Assembly: GCA_024233135.1 (NCBI GenBank)
Contig: JACKPZ010000009.1
Location: 62,001 to 126,000, forward strand
Direction of reading: 5' to 3'
DNA: 64,000 nucleotides
Source of the DNA: Akkermansiaceae bacterium
GTDB lineage: Bacteria > Verrucomicrobiota > Verrucomicrobiia > Verrucomicrobiales > Akkermansiaceae
Part shown: positions 24,356-33,413 of the stretch, one piece after another
Layout of the letters: every line of letters begins with the position of its first letter
Numbering within the stretch: position 1 is the first letter of the stretch
Translations under genes and position numbers: made by a program
The notes under the pieces: generated by a model
The model's input: only the letters and a program-made list of their open reading frames with translations
Told to the model about the DNA's origin: nothing
The model's database searches: none

Positions 24356-27289
24356 TCACGGGGTTTCCACCACCGCGCGAAGGAAGTCGGACGGATCGGA
24401 TCCCACGGCTCCGGCCATGCGGAAGGTCCGGTATTCCCAACCCGCGTCGAGCGCGGGCAATCCGGACGACAGCGCCGGAGACACCTCGCTCACCACCGCG
24501 CTGGTCCAGTCCACCAGGTCACCTTCGTTGCCTTGGATGCGGTAGGTGATCGTTCCGACCGTGGCGGTCTGCTCGGCGGCTCCGGAAAAGACCGCGCCAC
24601 TCAAGACAGGAAGGGTGAGCGTCAGGGCGTCCTCGCCGGAAACATCGGCGACAGCTCCCACGACCTTGCCGGAAGAAGCACCCGAAGCGGGATTTCCATT
24701 GGTGGCGAACTCCAGCGCGTTCGACCCTCCGTCGTTGTCCGGATCCGCTCCGAGGCCGATGATGTTCTCATCGGTTTCTCCGGGATAGAACGTGTCGATC
24801 CATGCGAGATAGGGATCGGAAACGGCGACCTGGATCTTGCCGGCACCGGTGATCAACGCGGTTTCGTGGTCCGCACCGGAGCCCTCGCCCCCCCACGTTC
24901 CCGACGCCTGCGCGACGTCGTCGATATAGAAATCCCGCACCACGTCCGTGCCCGTGAATGGAAGGTTGAGCACCGCACCGGTGGTGACCCTTACATCCGA
25001 CTCATCGGGAATTCCCGCCGCGGAGAGGGTGAGGGTGCCGGCGGCGATCCGGATCGAGCCGGCGGTGCCGCCCACGGAAGCAAGGGTGGCGTCCTGCGAC
25101 GAAAGGATCGAAGCCTCTTCATCCTCCAACATCACCCCGGCGAGCGTGTCGATGCCGTTGGCGATGTTGTTGACGAGCCGGGCGCGGGTCGAGAGGGTGA
25201 CCGTGCCCGTTCCGAGAGCGCCCGCGGCGTCGGCGCGGAGCGCGCCGTAGTCGTTGCCGGTGTTCGCGTGCTGGACAAACCAGTTTCCGGCAAACGTCGA
25301 GGCGGCGGATTTCAGCGCCATCGTCCGGACGGTGGTGGAGGCACCGGAATTCGCGGTCAGATACGAAATCGTTCCGGTGCCGGAGACCGTTCCGTTGATA
25401 TTGATATCCTGGGCATAACTCCCTCCGGTGTTGTCGATGGTCACGCTGCCGGAAACCGTGAGATCGGCAGAGGCGTCGATGTTCCAGATGTTCGAGCCGG
25501 TCTGGGCGCGGAAGCGCATGGTGGAGCCATCGGCAAGCGCGACATCCGGCAGCACGAGCGCGATGTTCTGGGTCGTGCTGGCGTGGAGCCGTGGAAGCTC
25601 GAGAACGGTTCCACCCGAAACGGTGATGCCGGAACTTGTCGCGATGTAGGACTGGCTGTTCAGATCGCCAAGCCCGAGTTGCAGCGTGCCGGAGGAAACA
25701 AGTGTCGCACCGGTGTAGGAGCTGCCGCCGGTGAGGACGAGCGTTCCGCTGCCGGCTTGCTCCACGCTTCCGGTGCTGCTGATCACGTTCGGGAAGGTGA
25801 GCGTATTGCTGCGGTTGAAGACCAGCATGGTGTCGTTCGCCACCGATCCGGTGCCGAGGCTTCCGGTCGTGCCGCCCGTGCCGACGACGAGCGTGCCATC
25901 GTAAATGTCGGTGCCGCCGTCGTAGGCGTTGTCGGTCGCAATGATGGCCTCGGCCGCGCCATCCTTCGTGAGATAGCAGGTGCCCGCGATCGAGCCGCTG
26001 CCGGTGATCAGGTATTCGGAGGTGTCCGCATCGATCGTGAACTCGGTGGGGGTCACCGCGGTATCGAGCGTCACCGTCGGATACGGAATTCCGACGCTGT
26101 CGTCGAAGGTGACGTTGTCAAACTGGGCGAAAACCGCGGGAGATCCGCCGTCGCTCCAGTTCTGCGTCGTTTCCACATCCCATGCATCGCTGTTGGCACC
26201 GGTCCAGACGAGATCCGCGGGCAGGCCGACGAACTCGTCGAACGTGACGGTGATGACGCCGTCGGATCCATCCCCGTAATCGATGGTGGGAATCAGCGCG
26301 GAGTTCGCCGTATCGATGATCTCGATGACCGGCTGGGTCGCCATGTTTCCGCCGTAGGTGACAAGGGTGTACGGCACGCCGGTGTCCGGAGTCACTTTCA
26401 CATCGAGCACGATTTTGCCGCCGTTGGCGACGAAATCGCCTGCGAGCGAAAGGTGCTCCACGGCGGGAGTCCCTCCTTCGAGGTCCAGGCGGATCTCGCC
26501 GGCGTCCTGCGTCACGGAACCGAGGGAAGTGGTTCCAGCGGGAAGTTCGACGTAGGATGTCGCCGTGCTGAGGACAAGACCCGCGCCGGGTTGGCTGACG
26601 AGGGCGGCCATGTCCGCCGTCGAATAGCCGCCGAGCGTGAGGGTCCCGCTGCCCCATCCGTTGATATCGTTGAAGATTGCGGTCAGGGTTTCAGCCGCGG
26701 AACTGGCGAGCGAAACATCGCCGGAGAAACCCGAGGTATCGCCATTGAAAAACACGCTGCGGCCCGATCCCGTCGCGTCGCGGGTGATCGCGATGCTGCC
26801 CGATCCGGTGATGGCGGCATCGAAATAGAAGTTCATCGTGTAGCCGCTGTTCTCGTTCATCCAGAGCGTGTTGGTGCCGGTGAACGCGACCGGGGTCGCC
26901 AGGTGGTGGTAGCAGGTCGCGGTCTGGGACTCGGGACGGATCTGCGAGTTGTTCACCGTGAGACCGGGGATGGTGTGGGTGACTGTTTTGGTCGAGCCGC
27001 CGTTCGCGCGGTAGAGGCGCAGGGTGGCGCCGTTCTGAACGGTCAGGCTGTCGCCCGCGAAGGTCACCGTATCGACACTGCTGGGTGATGAGACGGTGGT
27101 GGCATCCACGACATAGTCGTTGGTGGCGGGGGAAACGCCGGCACTGGGGGCGAGGTCGTCGCTCCAGTTTTCCGGAGTGGTCCAGACGTTGTCGGCGCCT
27201 CCGCCATCCCAGTTGATGGTGACGGCGTGGAGGCTGGTGGCGGCGAGGCAGGAGAATCCGCCAAGGAGGAGGGACTTGGTCAATTTCAT
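24356..27289 (-). CDS. large autotransporter-associated beta-strand repeat protein
   Basis: 977 residues from ATG 27289, with a signal peptide (MKLTKSLLLGGFSCLAATSLHA). The body is Gly/Thr/Ser-rich beta-strand repeat; units such as 'SGTLVLTGGSSYTGATLVSS' and 'GTLQLGLGDLNSQSY' are typical autotransporter-associated repeats. The C-terminal 170 residues are a different module ('YLAWIDTFYPGETDENIIG', 'DPDNDGGSNALEFATNGNP', ending 'SDFLRAVVETP') that recurs in other secreted proteins here; there is no barrel and no PEP-CTERM. Divergent from the GntR/LacI regulator. Confidence 0.9.
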   Translation of the reverse strand: MKLTKSLLLGGFSCLAATSLHAVTINWDGGGADNVWTTPENWSDDLAPSAGVSPATNDYVVDATTVSSPSSVDTVTFAGDSLTVQNGATLRLYRANGGSTKTVTHTIPGLTVNNSQIRPESQTATCYHHLATPVAFTGTNTLWMNENSGYTMNFYFDAAITGSGSIAITRDATGSGRSVFFNGDTSGFSGDVSLASSAAETLTAIFNDINGWGSGTLTLGGYSTADMAALVSQPGAGLVLSTATSYVELPAGTTSLGSVTQDAGEIRLDLEGGTPAVEHLSLAGDFVANGGKIVLDVKVTPDTGVPYTLVTYGGNMATQPVIEIIDTANSALIPTIDYGDGSDGVITVTFDEFVGLPADLVWTGANSDAWDVETTQNWSDGGSPAVFAQFDNVTFDDSVGIPYPTVTLDTAVTPTEFTIDADTSEYLITGSGSIAGTCYLTKDGAAEAIIATDNAYDGGTDIYDGTLVVGTGGTTGSLGTGSVANDTMLVFNRSNTLTFPNVISSTGSVEQAGSGTLVLTGGSSYTGATLVSSGTLQLGLGDLNSQSYIATSSGITVSGGTVLELPRLHASTTQNIALVLPDVALADGSTMRFRAQTGSNIWNIDASADLTVSGSVTIDNTGGSYAQDININGTVSGTGTISYLTANSGASTTVRTMALKSAASTFAGNWFVQHANTGNDYGALRADAAGALGTGTVTLSTRARLVNNIANGIDTLAGVMLEDEEASILSSQDATLASVGGTAGSIRIAAGTLTLSAAGIPDESDVRVTTGAVLNLPFTGTDVVRDFYIDDVAQASGTWGGEGSGADHETALITGAGKIQVAVSDPYLAWIDTFYPGETDENIIGLGADPDNDGGSNALEFATNGNPASGASSGKVVGAVADVSGEDALTLTLPVLSGAVFSGAAEQTATVGTITYRIQGNEGDLVDWTSAVVSEVSPALSSGLPALDAGWEYRTFRMAGAVGSDPSDFLRAVVETP

Positions 27290-27406
27290 GATGGGAATGC
27301 GGTTGGTTGGCGAGCGTCGGAGCGCCCCCGGACAAATGGAAACAACTCTCGAATCGTAGCTTCTCCGGCATCCGCATGAAGACACGCCTTCGAATTCCTC
27401 TGCTAA

Positions 27407-27416
27407 AAAATGTTTT
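27407..27416. promoter_or_regulatory. candidate operator in a divergent promoter region
   Basis: The 160-nt gap between the beta-repeat gene (start 27289) and the divergent regulator (start 27450) contains aaaatgtttt, an AT-rich near-palindrome in otherwise GC-rich DNA. Such islands are typical of promoters and of sites for LacI/GntR-type regulators. Position and symmetry are visible; regulator binding is inference. Confidence 0.3.
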
Positions 27417-27449
27417 GCACCGGACATTCCCGCCGTATCCGATGGCGGC

Positions 27450-28532
27450 ATGGGCCAGATCGAACGGAAGACGGCGGCGGAAATCGCCGCGGATGCGATC
27501 CAGGCCGAGCTGCAGGCGGGCCGCTGGACCGGCACCCTGCCCGGCACCCGGATCCTGTCTTTGGAGCTGGGCGTGAGCGCGCCGACGATTTCCGTGGCCT
27601 TGGGTATCCTTGAGAAACAGGGGTTGCTGGCACGCGGTGGCGAGCGCAAGGCATATCGGATCCGGACCTCCACGAGCGGTCCGAGGGAAACGAAGAAAAC
27701 AAACCGCATGGCGGCGATCCTCACCCACGCGAATCTCGGCAGCCTGCCGCACACGACGCGACGGGTGATCGAGGAAACGCGGACGAGACTGCACCGGAGC
27801 GGATGGCGCACGGAGATCCGGACCTTTGATTTCCTTCATGCGAAACGACCGCATCGTTCGTGGGACAAGCTTGTCCCGACGGATCAGGAGGTTCCCCTGA
27901 TCGCGGTGTTCGGCCGGCCGGCGATCGCCGAGTGGGCGGAAGCTCGGGGCCGGCGGATGATTTTCCTCGGAGGAGTCACGGGCAACTCCTCGATTCCGAC
28001 GGTCGGAGTGAAATCGTCGTTCATGGTCGACGAGGCGATGAGGCGGCTGACGCAGTTGGGGCACCGGCGGATCGTGATGCCGCTCTGCGACCGGGCTCCG
28101 GTGTTCACCGACTCGCTGAAGGACGCGATGCGCGGGCGACTGGAAGATGCGGGCGTCGCGTTTGTCCCGAACTACCACGCACCGGAAAGCGAGTATCTGC
28201 AGCCCGAGGTGACATGGAGCATGATGGAGTCCGCATTCCGCCTCCATCCACCCACCGCGATCATCACGCTCGACTGGAAGGAAATGGTGACGGTCGGATG
28301 TTTCCTCGCGAGCAGGGATCTGAAAGTGCCCCGCGATGTCTCGCTGGTGGTCCTCAACGAGCAACTGGAGGCGGAGTGGTTTGTTCCGAAACTCGCTTGT
28401 TTCCGATTTCCCACCAGCCGGTTGGCGAAGGCCCTTTCCAACTGGGTGACCGGCAAGGAACTGACCATCGACTCAACCAAGCTCCGCGCCGACTTCGACG
28501 AGGGCGAGTCGATCGCCCGCGCCGCCGGGTGA
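27450..28532 (+). CDS. GntR-LacI hybrid transcriptional regulator
   Basis: 360 residues. The N-terminus is a GntR-type winged helix (about 5-72: 'IAADAIQAELQAGRW', 'LPGTRILSLELGVSAPTISV', 'LGILEKQGLLARGGERKAYR'). The C-terminus is a LacI/GalR periplasmic-binding-protein-like sensor domain (about 85-355: 'VDEAMRRLTQLGHRRIVMPL', 'AIITLDWKEMVTVGCFL'). Similar chimeras, as in AraR, sense sugars; the ligand here is unknown. Divergent from the 977-aa beta-repeat gene and convergent (4-nt gap) with the metalloprotease gene, so control of the surrounding extracellular proteins is likely but not shown. Confidence 0.9.
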   Translation: MGQIERKTAAEIAADAIQAELQAGRWTGTLPGTRILSLELGVSAPTISVALGILEKQGLLARGGERKAYRIRTSTSGPRETKKTNRMAAILTHANLGSLPHTTRRVIEETRTRLHRSGWRTEIRTFDFLHAKRPHRSWDKLVPTDQEVPLIAVFGRPAIAEWAEARGRRMIFLGGVTGNSSIPTVGVKSSFMVDEAMRRLTQLGHRRIVMPLCDRAPVFTDSLKDAMRGRLEDAGVAFVPNYHAPESEYLQPEVTWSMMESAFRLHPPTAIITLDWKEMVTVGCFLASRDLKVPRDVSLVVLNEQLEAEWFVPKLACFRFPTSRLAKALSNWVTGKELTIDSTKLRADFDEGESIARAAG

Positions 28533-28536
28533 CGGA

Positions 28537-31500
28537 TCAATTCGCCATCACCCGCAACCTCGCGAACAATCGCGCCGGGTCCAACGGCAGGGGGATGGTG
28601 ACGGAAACGGTCACGCTGCCACCGTGGTCGGTTTCCGAAATCCAGGCGGGGGCCGCATCGCTCCATTCACCAGCAGGATCCGCGCTTGTTTCGACGACGC
28701 TCGTGATCGTGGCGTCCTTGACGCGGGTGAAGCGGAACAAGATGCCTCCACTGGTTTCCAACCATTCGATGGCGGGGATTCCGGATGAGGAGGACGGGTC
28801 GGAATCGAGAAGGTATTCGATCAGGTTCGGATATTTGTCGTGATCCGGATCCGCCAGGTATCCGCGCTCCTCAGGATCGCCGATGGCGGGAAACGAGGCG
28901 ATCCAATCGGCATACGCGGACACTCCACCCGTCAACGGCTCCGAGACCGTTAGAAAACCACCACCTGTCGCGGCGATACCGATGGCCGCGAGGTCCGCGG
29001 AGTCATAGGTGCCGGCGGGCACCAGCGCGCCCGCGTGTTCCATCGTTCCCACCACGCTGTGGCCCGTGCCCAGATCGAGCGATCCGGCCTGGACGACGAG
29101 GGCGGCGTCCGGGTTGTTCCACGGATGCGTCAGAGCAAGCAGGGAGGTGGATGTGGCGAGCCTCACGGAGACGAGGCTGTCGATCCCCTGCTCGTGGTCG
29201 TTGACCAGGCGCGAGCGCGTGCCGACAACGACCGATCCGGTGCCGAGCGAGCCGGCGGCGGACGATGCGAGGGCGCAGAAATCGTCGCCGGACGCGCTGT
29301 GATCGACCGTCCAGGTGCCGACGAACGGATTGTCCGCGGACGAAATCGTAAGACGGCGGACGTTTCCGGAGGAACTCCCGGCGTTGGAATCGGAAACGAC
29401 GGCGATCGTCCCGCTGCCCGAAATCCCTCCGGCCAGCGAGGCGTTGTTCGAGTACGACCCTCCGTTCAAACGGATCGATGTTTCGCCCGAGACAACGAGC
29501 GGGCAGGTGATCGAGTGCGTGGCACTGCCTACCGAGGCGCGGAAGCGGACGGTTCCGCCATCCTCCATTTCGAGCGGCGGCAGGTCGTAGGAAACATTCT
29601 GGTTGGTGGCATTGTGCGTCCGCGCGAGGTCGAGGACGCCCGCGTCTCCGATCCGCAACGACCTTCCGACGAAGGCCTGTTGGTTCGACGACGGATCATT
29701 CGAGGTCACGGTGAAATCCTGGATCAGATAGGAAAGCCCCTCGCCTTGGGTGCCGGCCACCGGCGCGGCGAGCGCATGGCTCCAGGTGGCCGCATCGGCG
29801 GAGGAGCCGCTGGAAACCGAGATCGCATCCGGCGGAAACGGACCGACCGACAAGGTGCCCGAGCCGAGGATGGTCGCGCCGGAGCCAAGATTTGTTAGGT
29901 CCGCCGCGCCGTACGTTCCCACCGCGAGCGAGAACCCGCCGACCTGCAGATCCCCCACCCGGCTGTGCCCGGCGCCGAGGTCAAGCGTGCCGGCGGCGAC
30001 CACGAGACCGGCGCCCGGATTGAGCCATGGCTCGACGAGTTCCAACGTGGAGGTGGCGGTGGTGAGTTCGACGGAGGCGACGCTGTCGATTCCGTGTGGC
30101 ACCGCGTTGCGGAGTTGGGCGCGGGTGCCGAGCGTGACGTTTCCGGTGCCGAGGGAACGGGCGGCATTGGCGATGAGGAACAACCTGCGGGAGTTGTCGC
30201 CGCCATCGCCATCCACCGTCCAGTTTCCGGAAAAGAGGCTCTCCGGCGAATCGAGCGAGAGCTTGCGGCGTTCACCGGATACACCCTGCAGAGATCCTGT
30301 TAGATGCACATTGCCGGAACCGAAGAGACCGCCATTGAGCGAAAGCGTGTTCGAGTAGGCGCCTCCGCTGTCGGACTGGATGCGGATGGTCGCGCCACCG
30401 GAAGGGACCGCGACCGCGCTGTTGAGCATGCGGGACACGTTGCCCAGGGATGTGTTGTACGATTGGAGCATCGCGCCGTCGTCCAGCACGAGCGGTTTGA
30501 GATCGAGGCTCTGCGTGGTGTTTCCTCCCGCCGACGTGTGCCTGAGACGGAGCGTGCCGGAGACCCGGATCGAATCGCCTGGAAACGTGACGCTGCCGGA
30601 AACGGGAGCGTCCACCGTGTTTCCGGAGCGAATCTGATAGTTGTGGCCCGCGCCGGCGGCTTCCTCGTTGTCCCACACCGCGGCGGCGGTCCACTCGCCG
30701 TCGGCGAGCGATACGACGTCAGCCACGACGTCGAAGTCCGGCTGCTGCGGGGGAGGCAGCAGCATCACGTGGGCGACCGCCTGCCGGCCCGTCGCATCCT
30801 CGATGCGATAGGTGAACCAGTCGATCCCGTCGGTGAATGCCGGATCCGCCACATAGGAAAGCCGGTCGTCTTCTCCGGGTCCGGAAGCGCTCAGCAAGGT
30901 GATTGTTCCTCCCCGCTCGCTGGTGGTTTCGAACGAGTGGATCGAAACCGCGTCGCTGTTGGTGTCCGAGTCGTTGGCCAGGACGTCGAGTGTCAGCGGC
31001 GAGCCGTTTGCAAGCGCCTTGCCACGGTCCGCGTTGGCCCTCGGCGGCAGCGGCGTGGGCCATGCGCCGAGATGATCCAACAGGCCCGGCGCCCGGCTGT
31101 TGCGGTGAGCGACCATGACCGCGAGGTCCGAACTGGAAAAACGGCTCAATCCGTTGCCCGACATGATCGTGGGGCCTTCCGGCGCTCCACCTTCGGAGTG
31201 GCCCGCACCCCAGTTGTGGCCGCCCTCGTGGCGCCACACGGTGCAGAAACTCCCGTCCGTGCTCGATCCGCGGATGCTGTTCCACGAGTAGCGGTTCGAA
31301 GTGCCGACGGATCCGACGTAGGCGAGCCCGCTGCTGCCGGTGACCACCACCGTGGCCGCGAGGTCGTGGTTCGATCCCGGGAGATCGGCAGGCATCACGT
31401 TGTTCCACTCGTTTTTGAAATCCGAAAGGCTGGTCGAGCGGTCGTCCGTGGATTCCGTGCGGATGATCACCCGGCCGAGGCGCTCGAAGATCGCCGCGTC

Positions 31501-32061
31501 GCGAAGATAGGCCGCGTTCGTTTCGATGAGCGACCACTCGGCACGCTCCAACGCCTCGGCCGGATCCTGCCCCGCTTGGTTGAAATACGTATAGGTGAGA
31601 TCCAGACCGATTTCGGCCGCGTGGACATCGCTGCCCGCCCCGCCCTCGCCGATGAGCGAGGTGGGATACTTCGGCGTCCACGACGCGGGAGACGGGATCG
31701 TGAGCGAGGTTCCCGTTCCGCGCCAGGTGGTGCCGTCCTCGAAGAGGATCGCGGTGCGCACCGTGCCGTCCCCGAGCAACTGCCCCGCGGCGACCGCGCC
31801 GGGAAACTCCTGGACCGTTCCGAGATACGTCCGCGCCGGCCGGTCCGTCGTGAATGGCTGATAGGCCGAGCCGCCCTCATGAAGATAAACCTCGAAGGCA
31901 GGACCCCGGACGGAGGTCAGGATGAAATCGACGTGCACGTCACCTCCCGACCGGGTGTAGGTGCGGGTGAATGCGGAGGGCGGCTCGGCCCCGCGGGAAG
32001 GCAGGGCGGACAACGAGGCCGCCGCCGACAGACCGAGAAGGAATCGGGTGGTCGATTTCAT
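28537..32061 (-). CDS. secreted zinc metalloprotease fused to beta-strand repeats
   Basis: 1174 residues from ATG 32061, with a signal peptide (MKSTTRFLLGLSAAASLSALPS). A propeptide-like region precedes a reprolysin/M12-type metzincin: zinc motif HEGGHNWGAGH at 278-288 and Met-turn 'TIMSGNG' (Met300). Then an Ig/cadherin-like unit ('PLTLDVLANDSDTNSDAVSI') at about 360-440, followed by several autotransporter-associated beta-strand blocks ('SLGTGNVTLGTRAQLRNAV', 'SLGTGSVVVGTRSRLVNDH'). The C-terminal module ends 'ARLFARLRVMAN'. Predicted secreted or surface protease held by a beta-helical stalk. Confidence 0.9.
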   Translation of the reverse strand: MKSTTRFLLGLSAAASLSALPSRGAEPPSAFTRTYTRSGGDVHVDFILTSVRGPAFEVYLHEGGSAYQPFTTDRPARTYLGTVQEFPGAVAAGQLLGDGTVRTAILFEDGTTWRGTGTSLTIPSPASWTPKYPTSLIGEGGAGSDVHAAEIGLDLTYTYFNQAGQDPAEALERAEWSLIETNAAYLRDAAIFERLGRVIIRTESTDDRSTSLSDFKNEWNNVMPADLPGSNHDLAATVVVTGSSGLAYVGSVGTSNRYSWNSIRGSSTDGSFCTVWRHEGGHNWGAGHSEGGAPEGPTIMSGNGLSRFSSSDLAVMVAHRNSRAPGLLDHLGAWPTPLPPRANADRGKALANGSPLTLDVLANDSDTNSDAVSIHSFETTSERGGTITLLSASGPGEDDRLSYVADPAFTDGIDWFTYRIEDATGRQAVAHVMLLPPPQQPDFDVVADVVSLADGEWTAAAVWDNEEAAGAGHNYQIRSGNTVDAPVSGSVTFPGDSIRVSGTLRLRHTSAGGNTTQSLDLKPLVLDDGAMLQSYNTSLGNVSRMLNSAVAVPSGGATIRIQSDSGGAYSNTLSLNGGLFGSGNVHLTGSLQGVSGERRKLSLDSPESLFSGNWTVDGDGGDNSRRLFLIANAARSLGTGNVTLGTRAQLRNAVPHGIDSVASVELTTATSTLELVEPWLNPGAGLVVAAGTLDLGAGHSRVGDLQVGGFSLAVGTYGAADLTNLGSGATILGSGTLSVGPFPPDAISVSSGSSADAATWSHALAAPVAGTQGEGLSYLIQDFTVTSNDPSSNQQAFVGRSLRIGDAGVLDLARTHNATNQNVSYDLPPLEMEDGGTVRFRASVGSATHSITCPLVVSGETSIRLNGGSYSNNASLAGGISGSGTIAVVSDSNAGSSSGNVRRLTISSADNPFVGTWTVDHSASGDDFCALASSAAGSLGTGSVVVGTRSRLVNDHEQGIDSLVSVRLATSTSLLALTHPWNNPDAALVVQAGSLDLGTGHSVVGTMEHAGALVPAGTYDSADLAAIGIAATGGGFLTVSEPLTGGVSAYADWIASFPAIGDPEERGYLADPDHDKYPNLIEYLLDSDPSSSSGIPAIEWLETSGGILFRFTRVKDATITSVVETSADPAGEWSDAAPAWISETDHGGSVTVSVTIPLPLDPARLFARLRVMAN

Positions 32062-32333
32062 GGAAGTGGAACCAGGGGTCCCGCACCTCGTCGGCACCAC
32101 CCGGGGGATCGCACCCATTGAGCACCGTCTTTCGGAAGCGGGCGAGCCGAACGGCGTTCCAAGATCTGCGAAACTCCCTTCGGCAGCACGCCCCCCTCGT
32201 TTTACGGACCCGGAGGCGCCGCGGCGGGGAATTCCATTGCTTCCGGATGAATCCCGAGGCTGCCTGCGACACAGGACTCCGCCTCGCGAGGGAGCTGCTC
32301 GACAGCCATCCGGCGGCGGGTTAGGACTCGGCC

Positions 32334-32486
32334 ATGAAATCCTGCTTCGGCCTGCTGATCTTGTTGTTCGTCATCATCGGGGTGATCGGTGGCGGCGGCC
32401 TCATCTGGTATCTGAGCAGCAACACCGAGTTCACCCGCGCCGATGCCGCGCCAAAGGCCACGCCGGTCCCGGGACAGATTCGTTAG
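32334..32486 (+). CDS. small single-pass membrane protein
   Basis: 50-residue ORF from ATG 32334 to TAG 32486. It has one strongly hydrophobic segment (about residues 5-27, 'FGLLILLFVIIGVIGGGGLI') and a short polar tail ('SSNTEFTRADAAPKA'). Composition and GC-rich third positions support translation. Not recognised. The 272 nt before it (32062-32333) show no gene. It ends 11 nt before the stop of the convergent J-domain gene. Confidence 0.6.
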   Translation: MKSCFGLLILLFVIIGVIGGGGLIWYLSSNTEFTRADAAPKATPVPGQIR

Positions 32487-32497
32487 AAACGCGCGGT

Positions 32498-33046
32498 CTA
32501 CACCAGCCGCGCGTACAGTCCGCGCAGCGAGGATTTCCATTTCTCCAGAAACGCGAGGTTCCGCACCACCCGCGAGGCTTCGGAAACGTCGATGTCCGCC
32601 GCGGTTTCAAAGGCGGGGAACAAAGCGGTTTCCCGCCCGATCGCTTGATCCACCTTGGCGGATGCCGCTTCGACCGACTCGCGGCACACCTGTGTGTCGC
32701 CCTCCAACATCGCGAGCGCGAGCGCGGACCGGGTTTCCGCGCGCTTGCGGACCAGCACCTCGGCCTGCCCCGTGACGGCGCCCACCTCGGAGAACAAGTC
32801 CATCAGCCGGTCGTCCACGGTTCCACGCGGATCGACCTCGATGCCGCGGAGTTCGAGCCAGTGGCGAAGTCGTTTCGACGGACTCGACAGCACATCCATC
32901 GCGCGGCGCAGTTCGGCGAAATCCTCCTCCGCCCCGCCGGCGTCCGGATGCACCTTCGCTCCCGCCTCGCGGAAGGCTGCGGCGAGCGCGGATTCGTCGA
33001 CCACCAGGCCTTGCGGGATTCCAAGCGTGTCAAACGCGCTTCTCAT
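32498..33046 (-). CDS. J-domain co-chaperone, HscB-like
   Basis: 182 residues from ATG 33046. The N-terminus is a J-domain with the HPD tripeptide at 33-35 ('REAGAKVHPDAGG'), then 'DFAELRRAMDVLSSPSKRL'. The C-terminal part is helical ('VLVRKRAETRSALALAMLEG', 'RVVRNLAFLEKWKSSLRGL'), the architecture of HscB, which delivers IscU to HscA for iron-sulfur cluster transfer. No isc genes are adjacent, but a ferredoxin heads the same minus-strand gene run, which fits an Fe-S role. A general DnaK co-chaperone is the alternative. Confidence 0.75.
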   Translation of the reverse strand: MRSAFDTLGIPQGLVVDESALAAAFREAGAKVHPDAGGAEEDFAELRRAMDVLSSPSKRLRHWLELRGIEVDPRGTVDDRLMDLFSEVGAVTGQAEVLVRKRAETRSALALAMLEGDTQVCRESVEAASAKVDQAIGRETALFPAFETAADIDVSEASRVVRNLAFLEKWKSSLRGLYARLV

Positions 33047-33062
33047 GGGAATGAAGGGACAT

Positions 33063-33413
33063 CTAACGATCTCGCGTCAGATGGACGGCGACGCAATCGG
33101 TGTCCGGCAGGATGCGCTTTTCGATGCTCACTTCGACGCGACGCAGCGGGTGCCGGGAAAACAACAGGTCCGCGGTTTCCACCGCGAGGGTCTCGATGAG
33201 CTTGCGCGGACGCGCGGCTGCGAGTTGTTGGATTTCCCCGGCCACGGCGGCGTAGTCAATGGTGCGCGCGATGTCGTCGGCGAGTCCGTCGAACGATTGC
33301 GAGGGCGCCATCACCACGGTGATCCAGAGGTCCTGGGCGGCGGCGCGTTCCTCATCGGGCACGCCGATGTGGCAGTTCACGCGCAGGCGGCGGATCTCGA
33401 TGCGGTCGTTCAT
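33063..33413 (-). CDS. folB: dihydroneopterin aldolase
   Basis: 116 residues from ATG 33413, whose ATGA overlaps the stop of the HAD-Nudix gene. FolB cleaves 7,8-dihydroneopterin to 6-hydroxymethyl-dihydropterin and glycolaldehyde in folate synthesis. Landmarks: 'IEIRRLRVNCHIGVPDEER', 'DDIARTIDYAAVAGEI', 'RKLIETLAVETADLLFS' and 'RRVEVSIEKRI', which includes the family lysine. Normal length. Translational coupling to the HAD-Nudix gene is the key context. Confidence 0.92.
   Translation of the reverse strand: MNDRIEIRRLRVNCHIGVPDEERAAAQDLWITVVMAPSQSFDGLADDIARTIDYAAVAGEIQQLAAARPRKLIETLAVETADLLFSRHPLRRVEVSIEKRILPDTDCVAVHLTRDR

Noticed and set aside
24533..27088. 851-aa open frame on the plus strand
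   Set aside because: Shadow of the autotransporter-repeat gene; no start context or similarity.
30304..32121. 605-aa open frame on the plus strand
   Set aside because: Antisense to the metalloprotease gene; no domain or leader.
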